DNA of 27,208 bases from a virus. Each line of letters begins with the position of its first letter. Within the stretch, counting starts at the first letter, position 1. The notes beneath the pieces were generated by a model. It had not been told where the DNA came from. It searched no databases and worked only from the letters and a program-made list of their open reading frames with translations. Positions 16,269 through 23,087 of this stretch are shown piece after piece. The position numbers and the translations under genes were made by a program. The stretch is taken from IMG/VR virus record IMGVR_UViG_3300050035_000714, positions 1 to 27,208 of that record; one strand, 5' to 3'.

Positions 16269-17843
16269 TTATACGACTGCTGTTAAGGTAGATTCATGTA
16301 TTGCCTCTTCTAATATTTTTTCTAACATATCTTTTACAGAGCCTAAGCCTTGTTTTAGATTTACGGTAGAAATGGTAAAATTTTCAATCAAAGGTTTTTT
16401 ATAATTTATGTGAATGTTGATTGTTTTGGCTCCTTCGGCTTTTGTTTTGGGGGCTGGTGCGTCTTGTCCTGCTGCTCCTTTTGCTCCTGGTTTACCAGTA
16501 GGGACAACGGATACTGATTTTCCTTCTGCTGCTTTATCGGCTGCTGCTTTTTGTGCGTCTGAATTATTCCAAGCTTCACTTACCGCTTTTGCTCCATTTG
16601 CTCGTGCATCTGATACATCTTGGGCTCCTTTGGCTATTAATGCAGGGTTAAATGTTATTATCCCCCATATTTGTTCTCCCAGTCCCTTAAATATTCCTCC
16701 TACTTCTATTCCGAATGCTTTTATAACTCCCCACACTCCTTTGACCATGTTGCCTAATCCGCCAAAATGGTCGGAAAGTTTTATTATACCCAACACTAAA
16801 GCTGCTACTGCTAGTACTATTTCGGGTATTCCTGTACTCCAAAGAGCAGCTGAAAAAGCCCAAGTAACAACTGTAGCAGCAGTACCAGCAAACGAATAAG
16901 CATCTTGTGCAATTGTTAGTAAACCTTGTGCTGTTGCTGCTGCATCTTGTGCATCTTTGACCAGATTAAATGCAGGTGCTAATTTGTCACTTAACTGGGA
17001 TGTAAGACCTCCTAATTTCGATTTAGCCTCATCTACTTTCGATTTAACATCTTCTACTTTTTTCATAAAACCAGCTAGTGGTGTTTGATCGAAAGCTAAT
17101 TGTGCTTCGTCTCCAACGTCGCCCTCGGCTGTTTTTACTGAAAGAAGTTTCTCTTTTACATCGCTTGCGATTGTAGCAAAATGACCCGTATTTTTGGAAA
17201 TTTTAGCCATCATTCCATCTGCCTTTTTGCCCACCATTTCTAATGGAGAATGAAGCCCCATTATATTCTTTTTTGTAGGCAGCAGCGCTTTGGATATGTC
17301 TTTTGCTCCGTTGGCTATTTTTTGTAATGGTACATCTCCTTTTATAGACTTAAGAGCTTCAGAGGCTTCTTGTGCTCCTGTGGCTATTTTTTTAAATGTT
17401 TGGTCTGCATTTTTAAACTGTAGATTTTTAGCTACTTGTTTTGCTCCGTTGGATAGGTTTTGTAATGCTGCATCTCCTTTTATAGACTGAACAGCTTTGG
17501 AGGCTCCTTTTGCTCCTGTGGCTATTTTTTTTAATGCTTGGTCTGCACTTTTAAACTGCAGATTTTTAGCTGCTTGTTTTGCTCCGTTGGCTATTTTTTG
17601 GATGCCATCATCTAACTGTCCGGTAGCCGACTGTAGCTTGTGAACATTTTGTTCGCCCGCTTTTAGGTGTTCTAATCCTTTGAATTTTGACAATGAAGTG
17701 CCTAATGCTGCTCCTATTTCAAGAGCAGCAGTTTTTATTCCACCCAACGCTTTTTCGAGTTCTTTAGTGTGTGTGGTGGCATCGTTTAAAGCGGGCGATA
17801 GGTTATCTTTTAGATTAAGGACGTATTCAACTATATTGCTCAT
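16269..17843 (-). CDS. Tape measure protein
   Basis: A 524-aa tail length-determining protein. It is helical and Ala/Lys-rich for most of its length. About residues 78-190 carry tandem 46-residue repeats (IATGAKGASKAV, NLSNGAKQVAKNL, KIANGAKDISKAL). About residues 313-365 are hydrophobic, as expected of the tape-measure part that can enter the host membrane. The C-terminus (about 485-524) is more ordered. Placement right after the frameshifted chaperone is diagnostic. At about 1.5 angstrom per residue it would set a tail of roughly 80 nm, short for a myovirus. Its start codon overlaps the stop of the chaperone frameshift product. Confidence 0.88.
   Translation of the reverse strand: MSNIVEYVLNLKDNLSPALNDATTHTKELEKALGGIKTAALEIGAALGTSLSKFKGLEHLKAGEQNVHKLQSATGQLDDGIQKIANGAKQAAKNLQFKSADQALKKIATGAKGASKAVQSIKGDAALQNLSNGAKQVAKNLQFKNADQTFKKIATGAQEASEALKSIKGDVPLQKIANGAKDISKALLPTKKNIMGLHSPLEMVGKKADGMMAKISKNTGHFATIASDVKEKLLSVKTAEGDVGDEAQLAFDQTPLAGFMKKVEDVKSKVDEAKSKLGGLTSQLSDKLAPAFNLVKDAQDAAATAQGLLTIAQDAYSFAGTAATVVTWAFSAALWSTGIPEIVLAVAALVLGIIKLSDHFGGLGNMVKGVWGVIKAFGIEVGGIFKGLGEQIWGIITFNPALIAKGAQDVSDARANGAKAVSEAWNNSDAQKAAADKAAEGKSVSVVPTGKPGAKGAAGQDAPAPKTKAEGAKTINIHINYKKPLIENFTISTVNLKQGLGSVKDMLEKILEEAIHESTLTAVV
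17283..17610. repeat. 138-bp repeats in the tape-measure gene
   Basis: TGGTCTGCA recurs at 17401 and 17539, a 138-bp (46-codon) spacing. Each full repeat contains two related half-units of about 23 codons built on a GA(K/Q) core. About two and a half full repeats are visible. Unequal crossing-over here would change the encoded tail length in steps of 46 residues. Confidence 0.8.
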
Positions 17844-18405
17844 GTGAAATTAACTTGATGTATTGTTTCTAAATAATATTTCGTCATTCCCCATAATCGG
17901 GCAAACTCAGTTTCTTTTTCGTCGTCCGTTCCTTCTAATTTGTATATGTCTATATGCAAACAGCCCTGAATAAGGGCTGCCATACGAGGAATGTCATCCC
18001 CACCATTTGTGATTTGATGGTCTTCTATTTTTTTTTATACTGATTCTTTGCTACTTCGATAATTAATAAGCAACGCTCGTTCATACCAAATTTGTAAGAA
18101 TCGCAATCGGGTGTTTCGCCATAGGTTTTTGGGTCGCTTTCTTCTTTCAAGGTCAAGGTTTCACGCAATCCGTCGGCAGCTAAAAACATTCCTGTGGTTG
18201 CTACTTTGTCCATTACCATCAGTTTTTGAAGATATGATGGTGCTTTAAGGTAGCCAATGACACGGGCGTTATCGTTATCGGCATCGATTGCCACATAAGG
18301 ATAGACCTCTGGAACGATGTATTTTTTTGCCAATTCAACGGCAATTGCTTCGTAAGATGCTTGTTCTTCAGCCGAAATGACATCTGATAAAATTTCTTTT
18401 TTCAT
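17840..18405 (-). CDS. Tail assembly chaperone, frameshift product (GT-like)
   Basis: A -1 shift at the A9 run (18036-18028) in the 126-aa chaperone bypasses its TAG. It adds 62 codons beginning IEDHQITN and ending HQVNFT, for a total of 188 aa. The extension stop (TGA, 17842-17840) overlaps the tape-measure ATG as ATGA, and the extension has no in-frame stop. This is the G/GT arrangement of lambda and P2-like phages. The minor long product binds both tape measure and tube subunits. The first ATG in the extension (RMAAL, about codon 16) could be an independent start, but it would lose the upstream part. The slip site A AAA AAA lies at 18034-18028. Confidence 0.8.
18025..18405 (-). CDS. Tail assembly chaperone, short product (G-like)
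   Basis: A 126-aa soluble protein between the tube and tape-measure genes, ending YKKK just before TAG. Length, position and the slippery A9 at its 3' end identify it as the abundant short chaperone that coats the tape measure during tail assembly. No membrane segments or Cys clusters are seen. Its start overlaps the tube stop by TAATG. Sequence similarity to a named family is not recognised; the assignment rests on gene order and the frameshift. Confidence 0.8.
   Translation of the reverse strand: MKKEILSDVISAEEQASYEAIAVELAKKYIVPEVYPYVAIDADNDNARVIGYLKAPSYLQKLMVMDKVATTGMFLAADGLRETLTLKEESDPKTYGETPDCDSYKFGMNERCLLIIEVAKNQYKKK
18028..18036 (-). other. Programmed -1 ribosomal frameshift site
   Basis: Nine A residues in the mRNA form three Lys codons before TAG. 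The heptamer A AAA AAA (18034-18028) lets two tRNA-Lys re-pair in the -1 frame. A weak potential hairpin (ACCAT 18021-18017 with ATGGT 18006-18002) begins 6 nt downstream, in the usual place for a stimulator. The downstream frame stays open for 62 codons to the tape-measure start. Confidence 0.75.
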
Positions 18406-18842
18406 TATACTGTTGCTGTTGTTAAGCCTCCGATAATTAGAGGTAATTTTACGACTAGTTTAGTATCGCCTTCTTTTGCTGAAAATGTATCTTCTGTAAA
18501 TTCACAATTCTTCAATGTAGTTGTTCTTACGTCTGATAAATTGTTTCCGTATTTAACAATAATATCAAACCAACCAATATTTAAGACATCTCCACCAATT
18601 GCTAAAGCGGCTAATTTAATGTTTTGCCATTCTTCTTGATATATTTCAATGGATGCTTCGTAATCTACTCGTCCATAACCACGTGAAACGGGTTCGCTTC
18701 CTACTCCGTAGTTGTTTGTTTTTATTTGTTTTCGCTTCCATTCGATGGCTAAAATACCCACCACTGGAACACCGAATAAAGTAAGTGATATGTCGCTCCA
18801 GCTATAGGCTACGCCATTTATTAAAGTTGCTTGATTAATCAT
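18405..18842 (-). CDS. Tail tube protein
   Basis: A 145-aa beta-rich protein directly after the sheath gene, the normal position of the tube. It would stack as hexamers around the tape measure inside the sheath. Sequence features include EWKRKQIKTNNYGVGSEPVSRGYG and a central YEASIEIYQEEW. Length matches small Mu/P2-type tubes. It starts 6 bp after the sheath stop and overlaps the chaperone start by TAATG. Confidence 0.75.
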   Translation of the reverse strand: MINQATLINGVAYSWSDISLTLFGVPVVGILAIEWKRKQIKTNNYGVGSEPVSRGYGRVDYEASIEIYQEEWQNIKLAALAIGGDVLNIGWFDIIVKYGNNLSDVRTTTLKNCEFTEDTFSAKEGDTKLVVKLPLIIGGLTTATV

Positions 18843-18848
18843 GATTTT

Positions 18849-20429
18849 TTACTTGAATGAGATTGGTACTTGAATATTTCTTGCAATTCCGTTTTCGTTT
18901 AACACGACTTGTATGATGAGTGTGCTTGTTGTAGAAACGTTTTGACTTGGGTCGATGTACACATCACTATCAGAAACTGAACCTAAATCGCCATCTCTAT
19001 TCATTTGATAGAGGGGTTGTAATGCTTGTGATTGAAAGAAGGCGATAGTTGTTGTGGCAAGTGTTCCGTCGGCGTTTTTCAATGTTTTGGCTTTCAAATA
19101 AGGAATAAGGGCGATGTAAATGCCTCGTATTGCTTTGTCAATCACACGATTGTCATTGATATAGGCGTAATCGGATGCGGTGGTGATGGCAGTATGATTG
19201 TCGTTAAAATAAGTGCCTGAATAGCCGATGTAATTCATGCCGAAAATGTGTCTGTTGGTATCGATTAAATCAATTTTAGAATCGTCTAATGCCTTTAATA
19301 ACTGTCCGTTGGCAAAAGCTGGTACGTCGTTTTCGACGCCATTGGAAATATCATACAAGGCTGGTTCTCCAAAGTCGTCGCTCACGGCACTTGCTGAAAG
19401 GATGCCTAAGGCGATGCCTAATTGTGTGATGGAGAATCCAGAGATTTGGAATAATTGACTGCCTGCTGCTGCACCGTCTTGTCCGATAATAGAGCTTACT
19501 TTGTTGGCTGATAAGAGTGATAAATCGGCTATTGTTGAAATATCTGTAATTCCACTAATATCAGCGGCATATAAGGCACTTAATGGTTTGTGACGGGCAT
19601 CGTTGTAGGTTTTAATAACTGTATCAATAACAGTTAAATCGCTTTCGGCGTATGCTCCTGTTTTGTAAATTCCGATTTGACGACAAGCTCCACCTGATGC
19701 AGATTGCAAAGTGGTGATTTCGTCAAATGTTAGATTTACAGTTTCATTTTCAGGTGCAGTTGGAATTTGTGAAAACATTACCCATAAGTAAGCGTTTGGA
19801 TTGCCTCTAAAGAATTCGCTAATGTGGTAATGCCATACTGCTAAATAAGAGACTGTTCCGCCTGTGAATTGCGTTAATGTACCTGCTAATGTAGCAGAAG
19901 CACTATAAACAACTGATAACGCACTTGTCTGTGTTTGAAAGAAAACAACTAAGCCTTGTGCTGCGATAATGGTTACTGTGTCAGTAGGATCTCCATTTAC
20001 ATCAGTATTTGAGGCTGAATAGCCTGTGCTTCTTGTTAAAGAATTGATGGCGGCAACGATTGCTGATGCTACTACTACAGTTGGATTTGTAGTTGAACTA
20101 CTGATTCCTGCTTGTGTATAAGAACCAATTGTTGTAATGTTTCCCGAAGGACCATTAACAATGAATTTTATCGTGTTTCCGTTTGCTCCTGCAGCTGTTA
20201 CTTGAAAAGTAGCTGTTGGTCGTATTTCATCCGAATAATTGTTTAAAATACCTTTGTTTTCGGCATCAACAGTAGAAAATACTTGTTGAGCAGTATTGGC
20301 AATGAAGCCAGCGGGAATGGTAGAGTTAGAAGAGGCAGGGGTGTAAATCAATAACCCCGAAACCCAATCTTGACCCGCAGCCGTTCTTCCGCTTGCTCCT
20401 TGTCCTTTGATGAATGTTATATTGTCCAT
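18849..20429 (-). CDS. Contractile tail sheath protein
   Basis: A 526-aa sheath, which indicates a myovirus-like tail. The start (FIKGQGASGRTAAGQDWVSGL) and the C-terminal block (SDSDVYIDPSQNV, LIIQVVLNENGIARNIQVPI) match sheath proteins of Bacteroidota phages (DUF2586-like, from memory). Residues about 70-190 form a Gly/Thr/Ser-rich beta domain (GANGNTIKF, TQFTGGT) that looks inserted and surface-exposed. The C-terminal third contains the core contacting the tube. It lies between the small acidic-basic gene and the tube gene. Confidence 0.85.
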   Translation of the reverse strand: MDNITFIKGQGASGRTAAGQDWVSGLLIYTPASSNSTIPAGFIANTAQQVFSTVDAENKGILNNYSDEIRPTATFQVTAAGANGNTIKFIVNGPSGNITTIGSYTQAGISSSTTNPTVVVASAIVAAINSLTRSTGYSASNTDVNGDPTDTVTIIAAQGLVVFFQTQTSALSVVYSASATLAGTLTQFTGGTVSYLAVWHYHISEFFRGNPNAYLWVMFSQIPTAPENETVNLTFDEITTLQSASGGACRQIGIYKTGAYAESDLTVIDTVIKTYNDARHKPLSALYAADISGITDISTIADLSLLSANKVSSIIGQDGAAAGSQLFQISGFSITQLGIALGILSASAVSDDFGEPALYDISNGVENDVPAFANGQLLKALDDSKIDLIDTNRHIFGMNYIGYSGTYFNDNHTAITTASDYAYINDNRVIDKAIRGIYIALIPYLKAKTLKNADGTLATTTIAFFQSQALQPLYQMNRDGDLGSVSDSDVYIDPSQNVSTTSTLIIQVVLNENGIARNIQVPISFK

Positions 20430-20432
20430 TTT

Positions 20433-20621
20433 TTAGTCTTTTTTTAGGTCTTTTGGTTCTTTGACTTTTTTAGTGTCTTCTTTTTTATTGTCTTCTTTTT
20501 CTACGTCTTCTCTTTTCACTTCGTCGCCTCCGTTGTGGGGGTGCAAATGAAAATGACCGTCTTTTGTTACCCATATTTTATTGATATGTGGCAATGATTT
20601 AAAAATTGCTTTTTTGTCCAT
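20433..20621 (-). CDS. Small charged protein between capsid and sheath
   Basis: A 62-aa protein. The N-terminal half has the pattern HINKIWVTKDGHFHLHPHNGG, with four His residues that could bind metal. The C-terminal half is an alternating Lys/Glu/Asp tail. A small protein of this layout is, to my recollection, typical at this position in Bacteroidota Mu-like phages, but its role is unknown to me. It starts about 45 bp after the capsid stop, behind a hairpin, and ends 3 bp before the sheath gene. Confidence 0.6.
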   Translation of the reverse strand: MDKKAIFKSLPHINKIWVTKDGHFHLHPHNGGDEVKREDVEKEDNKKEDTKKVKEPKDLKKD

Positions 20622-20634
20622 CTTATTAAAGTAT

Positions 20635-20662
20635 AAATAGGGAGGGTTGAAGCTCCCTATTT
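20635..20662 (-). terminator. Hairpin between capsid and downstream genes
   Basis: AAATAGGGAG (20635-20644) pairs with CTCCCTATTT (20653-20662) around an 8-nt loop, directly after the capsid stop codon. In the minus direction it is followed by an imperfect U-rich stretch. It is likely a leaky terminator or 3'-end stabiliser that raises capsid mRNA over downstream tail genes. Confidence 0.6.
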
Positions 20663-20666
20663 TATT

Positions 20667-21692
20667 TTAAGCGATAAGTGTTGAACCGGTGAAAGTTTCA
20701 GCAGTAAGGGTTGTGTACATGAATACTTGTTCTGACCATCCGTATTGAGTGCTGAATTTCATTAATCCTTTTAGGAAGAATAGTTCAGAGTTGTTTTGCA
20801 ATCTCATTAATTGTAGCATAGCATCTTCTGTTGAGTTGATACCTACCCACAAGTTTGAGCTTGTGTCGTCTGTTGCTTCAACCAATAGAACGGTGTCTTT
20901 AGGAATACCCGCTGTGGCAACTACTTGGAAGCCTTTGTAAGGTTGTGTTTCGCCCGATTGGGTTAATTGACCTTTGAATTGCAAGCTGATACTTGCTGCT
21001 TGGTAGATTTGTTCGTCCTCGATAGATACCAAGAATTTTAATCTTTTGAATCTGTTAGGGTTTGAGAACAATGCTTTTTTGTTCAAAACTCCTAAGTTAA
21101 TCAACGAGTCAAATACATCTAAGATGTTGTTTGAAGTTCCAGCAATTGTTGGTGTTGAAACAATAGTTGCAGGAGAGGCTACCTTTTGAACTGCTGTATC
21201 GGCTACCATTTGTTTTAAGAATCCGTCGAAGAACATTAATTGTCCTACTCCTGCTGAACCTGGTGTTGCGTTATAGCGTGTTGAACCCATCCAAATACCT
21301 AATTCCAATTGCTCGAACATTCTGTTCAAGGCAACTTGTATCATGTAATTTTCGACTGTAACAGGAATTTCACGGGCCAACAATGTTGGAGAAAGTTCTT
21401 CGGCAAACCAGTTTTGCTCCAAATTTCTTGGATTAAATTCTGTATAGAACATCAAATCTTGAGGAATTAATGTTCTACCATCAATGGTAAATTCACCTTT
21501 TGATGTAGGAGTTGGAACTCTTGATTGCAAAGGAGTTGTGATGTCGATACGATCAATCGTATGTTCTTTTTTGATTCCATCTTGAACATAAACCAGTCCT
21601 TTAGAGATAGTGTCTAGTCCGTAAGTTGCTGGTAAAATAAGATAACTTGCTGCTGTTCCAGCATAGCTTGTATCGTTAATTGTTAATGCCAT
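20667..21692 (-). CDS. Major capsid protein
   Basis: A 341-aa protein right after the protease-scaffold, the standard place of the HK97-fold capsid protein. It has no signal peptide or membrane segment. It contains DGRTLIPQDLMFYTEFNPRNLE and later RFKRLKFLVSIEDEQIYQ, with an extended C-terminus ending FTGSTLIA. Length matches Mu-like capsid proteins. Its mRNA ends at a hairpin, consistent with high expression. It lies 17 bp downstream of the protease gene. Specific fold assignment is inferred from gene order. Confidence 0.82.
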   Translation of the reverse strand: MALTINDTSYAGTAASYLILPATYGLDTISKGLVYVQDGIKKEHTIDRIDITTPLQSRVPTPTSKGEFTIDGRTLIPQDLMFYTEFNPRNLEQNWFAEELSPTLLAREIPVTVENYMIQVALNRMFEQLELGIWMGSTRYNATPGSAGVGQLMFFDGFLKQMVADTAVQKVASPATIVSTPTIAGTSNNILDVFDSLINLGVLNKKALFSNPNRFKRLKFLVSIEDEQIYQAASISLQFKGQLTQSGETQPYKGFQVVATAGIPKDTVLLVEATDDTSSNLWVGINSTEDAMLQLMRLQNNSELFFLKGLMKFSTQYGWSEQVFMYTTLTAETFTGSTLIA

Positions 21693-21709
21693 TGTATTTT
21701 ATTTGTTTT

Positions 21710-22252
21710 TTAAAGTTTGCCTTCGCGTTTAAGTCTATTTTTAACGGTTAATCCTACAGCTGTTGTAGGTAAAGCGTTTAAGTCTGTAATGCCTCTAATG
21801 CCTTGAGGTTCAAGGTTTGTGATGACCGAAGCTTTGATGTTTAGGGGTAATTTTTCTAATATTTCTTTTGCTTTGTCGTATCCTACGAGTTTGGCAGTGT
21901 TTAGCCAGTCGAGTTTGACTAGTTCTTCGTTTTTGATGCGACCGATTTTCGCCATGTTTTCGACTAATTCTTTTGCTTTGTCTTCTTCTGCTTTTTCTTC
22001 GAAAGATTTTTTGTCTTTTTTGATGGCATCAAGTTTGGCTTTGCAGTCTTCGTACTCTTTTTTGGCTTTTTCTAATGCTTTTGTCAATTCGTCGATTGTA
22101 TCGTCGTCTTCTTTGAGCTTCTTTTTAGCATCTTCGGCTTGTTTTTCGGCTTTCTTTGCTCTATTTTCGATTGATTCGATGGCGGCAAGAACTTGGTCTT
22201 CTTTTGCTGCATCGTTCAATCCTAATTTCATGCAAACTTTTGCAAATTCCAT
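21710..22252 (-). CDS. Nested scaffold protein, possible internal start
   Basis: Met207 of the protease-scaffold (codon at 22252) lies at the boundary between the protease and the coiled coil. It is preceded by GAAAAAACTAACACT, the A-rich context common at Bacteroidota starts. Initiation here would give a 180-aa scaffold alone, as lambda C/Nu3 and Mu I/Z do. The amount made cannot be judged from sequence, and the codon could just be internal methionine. Confidence 0.45.
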   Translation of the reverse strand: MEFAKVCMKLGLNDAAKEDQVLAAIESIENRAKKAEKQAEDAKKKLKEDDDTIDELTKALEKAKKEYEDCKAKLDAIKKDKKSFEEKAEEDKAKELVENMAKIGRIKNEELVKLDWLNTAKLVGYDKAKEILEKLPLNIKASVITNLEPQGIRGITDLNALPTTAVGLTVKNRLKREGKL

Positions 22253-22870
22253 AGTGTTAGTTTTTTCAGTTGTAATAATTGAGTTAAGTACTTTGTTGCA
22301 TTCAGCGTGAAAGAGTGCCTGATTGCTTATTTTTTTGAGGTATTTGGTATTTTCGTTGATGCTGGGTGTGACTTCGTCGCAGAGTTTCATTTTAAGGGCT
22401 TCGTCGGCTAAAATGTAGGTGTCGCGGTTCATCATGTCGATGACTTCTTCGTCGGTCATTTCGCAGCGTTGTTCTATCATTTTGACAATGGATTCTTTCA
22501 TTACTTCGAGGGATTTGTCGTCGCCACCGAATGGGTTGTGATACATGAGCCAGGAGAAATCTGCCATGATTCGCTTGCGTCCTGCTTGGAAAATAACGCC
22601 TGCAATGGAGGCGGCACATCCGACACAGTAGGTATCGACAGGGGTTTTTGTTTTTAGAATGGCTGAATAGATGGAGTAGCCTTCGGTGACGAATCCGCCA
22701 GGGGAATTGATCCAGACTTGAATTTTTTTCTTGCCAAGGGTGTCGAGGTGTAAGAGTTCGCGAGAGAAAATGGAACCGTCGATGCCTGCTCCTGTTTCGG
22801 GGTCTATTCCGATAACAGAATCGATTAGCATAATTGGCTCGTCGGCTGTGGGGTCTATACAGTAGTTCAT
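21710..22870 (-). CDS. Prohead protease (ClpP-like, S14) fused to scaffold
   Basis: A 386-aa protein. Residues 1-190 are a ClpP-type serine protease: VWINSPGG (52-59) as oxyanion region, Ser88 in CAAS as nucleophile, His111 in MYHNPFGG and Asp165 in LCDEV as the likely triad. Residues about 210-320 are a Lys/Glu-rich coiled coil typical of scaffolds. It would cleave scaffold and itself during capsid maturation, as in Mu gpI/gpZ. A TATATTTG element ends 6 bp upstream of the ATG, so the transcript would be nearly leaderless unless translation begins at a later codon. The next gene is the capsid protein. Confidence 0.9.
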   Translation of the reverse strand: MNYCIDPTADEPIMLIDSVIGIDPETGAGIDGSIFSRELLHLDTLGKKKIQVWINSPGGFVTEGYSIYSAILKTKTPVDTYCVGCAASIAGVIFQAGRKRIMADFSWLMYHNPFGGDDKSLEVMKESIVKMIEQRCEMTDEEVIDMMNRDTYILADEALKMKLCDEVTPSINENTKYLKKISNQALFHAECNKVLNSIITTEKTNTMEFAKVCMKLGLNDAAKEDQVLAAIESIENRAKKAEKQAEDAKKKLKEDDDTIDELTKALEKAKKEYEDCKAKLDAIKKDKKSFEEKAEEDKAKELVENMAKIGRIKNEELVKLDWLNTAKLVGYDKAKEILEKLPLNIKASVITNLEPQGIRGITDLNALPTTAVGLTVKNRLKREGKL

Positions 22871-22876
22871 GTGAAC

Positions 22877-22884
22877 AAATATAG
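22877..22884 (-). promoter_or_regulatory. Promoter -7 element of the capsid operon
   Basis: In the minus direction the sequence reads TATATTTG, a perfect match to the Bacteroidota -7 consensus TAnnTTTG, preceded by CCC. No clear -33 TTTG is seen (a TTTC lies at spacing 16). The predicted start would fall within a few bases of the protease ATG. A related CCCTATTTTCG occurs upstream of the 26527 gene. Confidence 0.45.
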
Positions 22885-22942
22885 GGTTGACAAGGGGGCG
22901 AAATGGGGAAGTGGTGCAGTTGTGGTACGGTTTTAATTACAA

Positions 22943-22966
22943 ATTACTAATTAGTAATTACTAATG
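22943..22966. promoter_or_regulatory. Overlapping palindromes, possible operator
   Basis: AATTACTAATTAGTAATT (22943-22960) is an 18-bp perfect palindrome. It overlaps a 16-bp one (22951-22966), so ATTACTAAT occurs twice 14 bp apart. It lies about 75 bp upstream of the capsid-operon start. A shared word TAATTAGTAATT is at 26780-26791. Repeated half-sites of this kind suit ribbon-helix-helix repressors, one of which is encoded at 24822. AT-rich chance is also possible. Confidence 0.3.
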
Positions 22967-22981
22967 GGGCGTTTTATGTTA

Positions 22982-23000
22982 TACGTTTTACGTAAGAAGT
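22982..23000. repeat. 19-bp dispersed repeat, copy 1
   Basis: TACGTTTTACGTAAGAAGT is identical to 24742-24760. Both copies lie next to a terminator with the same GCATTCAATC-type stem. Near copy 1 the other side of the hairpin (23052-23083) carries an imperfect inverted copy. The second copy has no inverted partner because the RHH gene begins there. It looks like a genome-wide intergenic repeat. Confidence 0.7.
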
Positions 23001-23010
23001 GAGTAGCAAC

Positions 23011-23051
23011 AAAAAAAAACATTCAACCTGAAAAGATTGAATGCTTTTTTT
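23011..23051. terminator. Bidirectional intrinsic terminator after the BspA-like gene
   Basis: CATTCAACC (23020-23028) and GATTGAATG (23035-23043) form a 9-bp stem with a TGAAAA loop (one G-U pair). It is flanked by A9 on the left and a T-run on the right, so it can act in both directions. It lies 45 bp past the LRR stop and separates that gene from the capsid operon promoter region. Confidence 0.8.
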
Positions 23052-23087
23052 CTTACGTATGACGTAAAACTTATAACGTATAACTTT

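Noticed and set aside
16414-16899. 161-codon plus-strand frame antisense to the tape measure
   Set aside because: An antisense shadow of the Ala/Lys-rich coding sequence, with no operon context.
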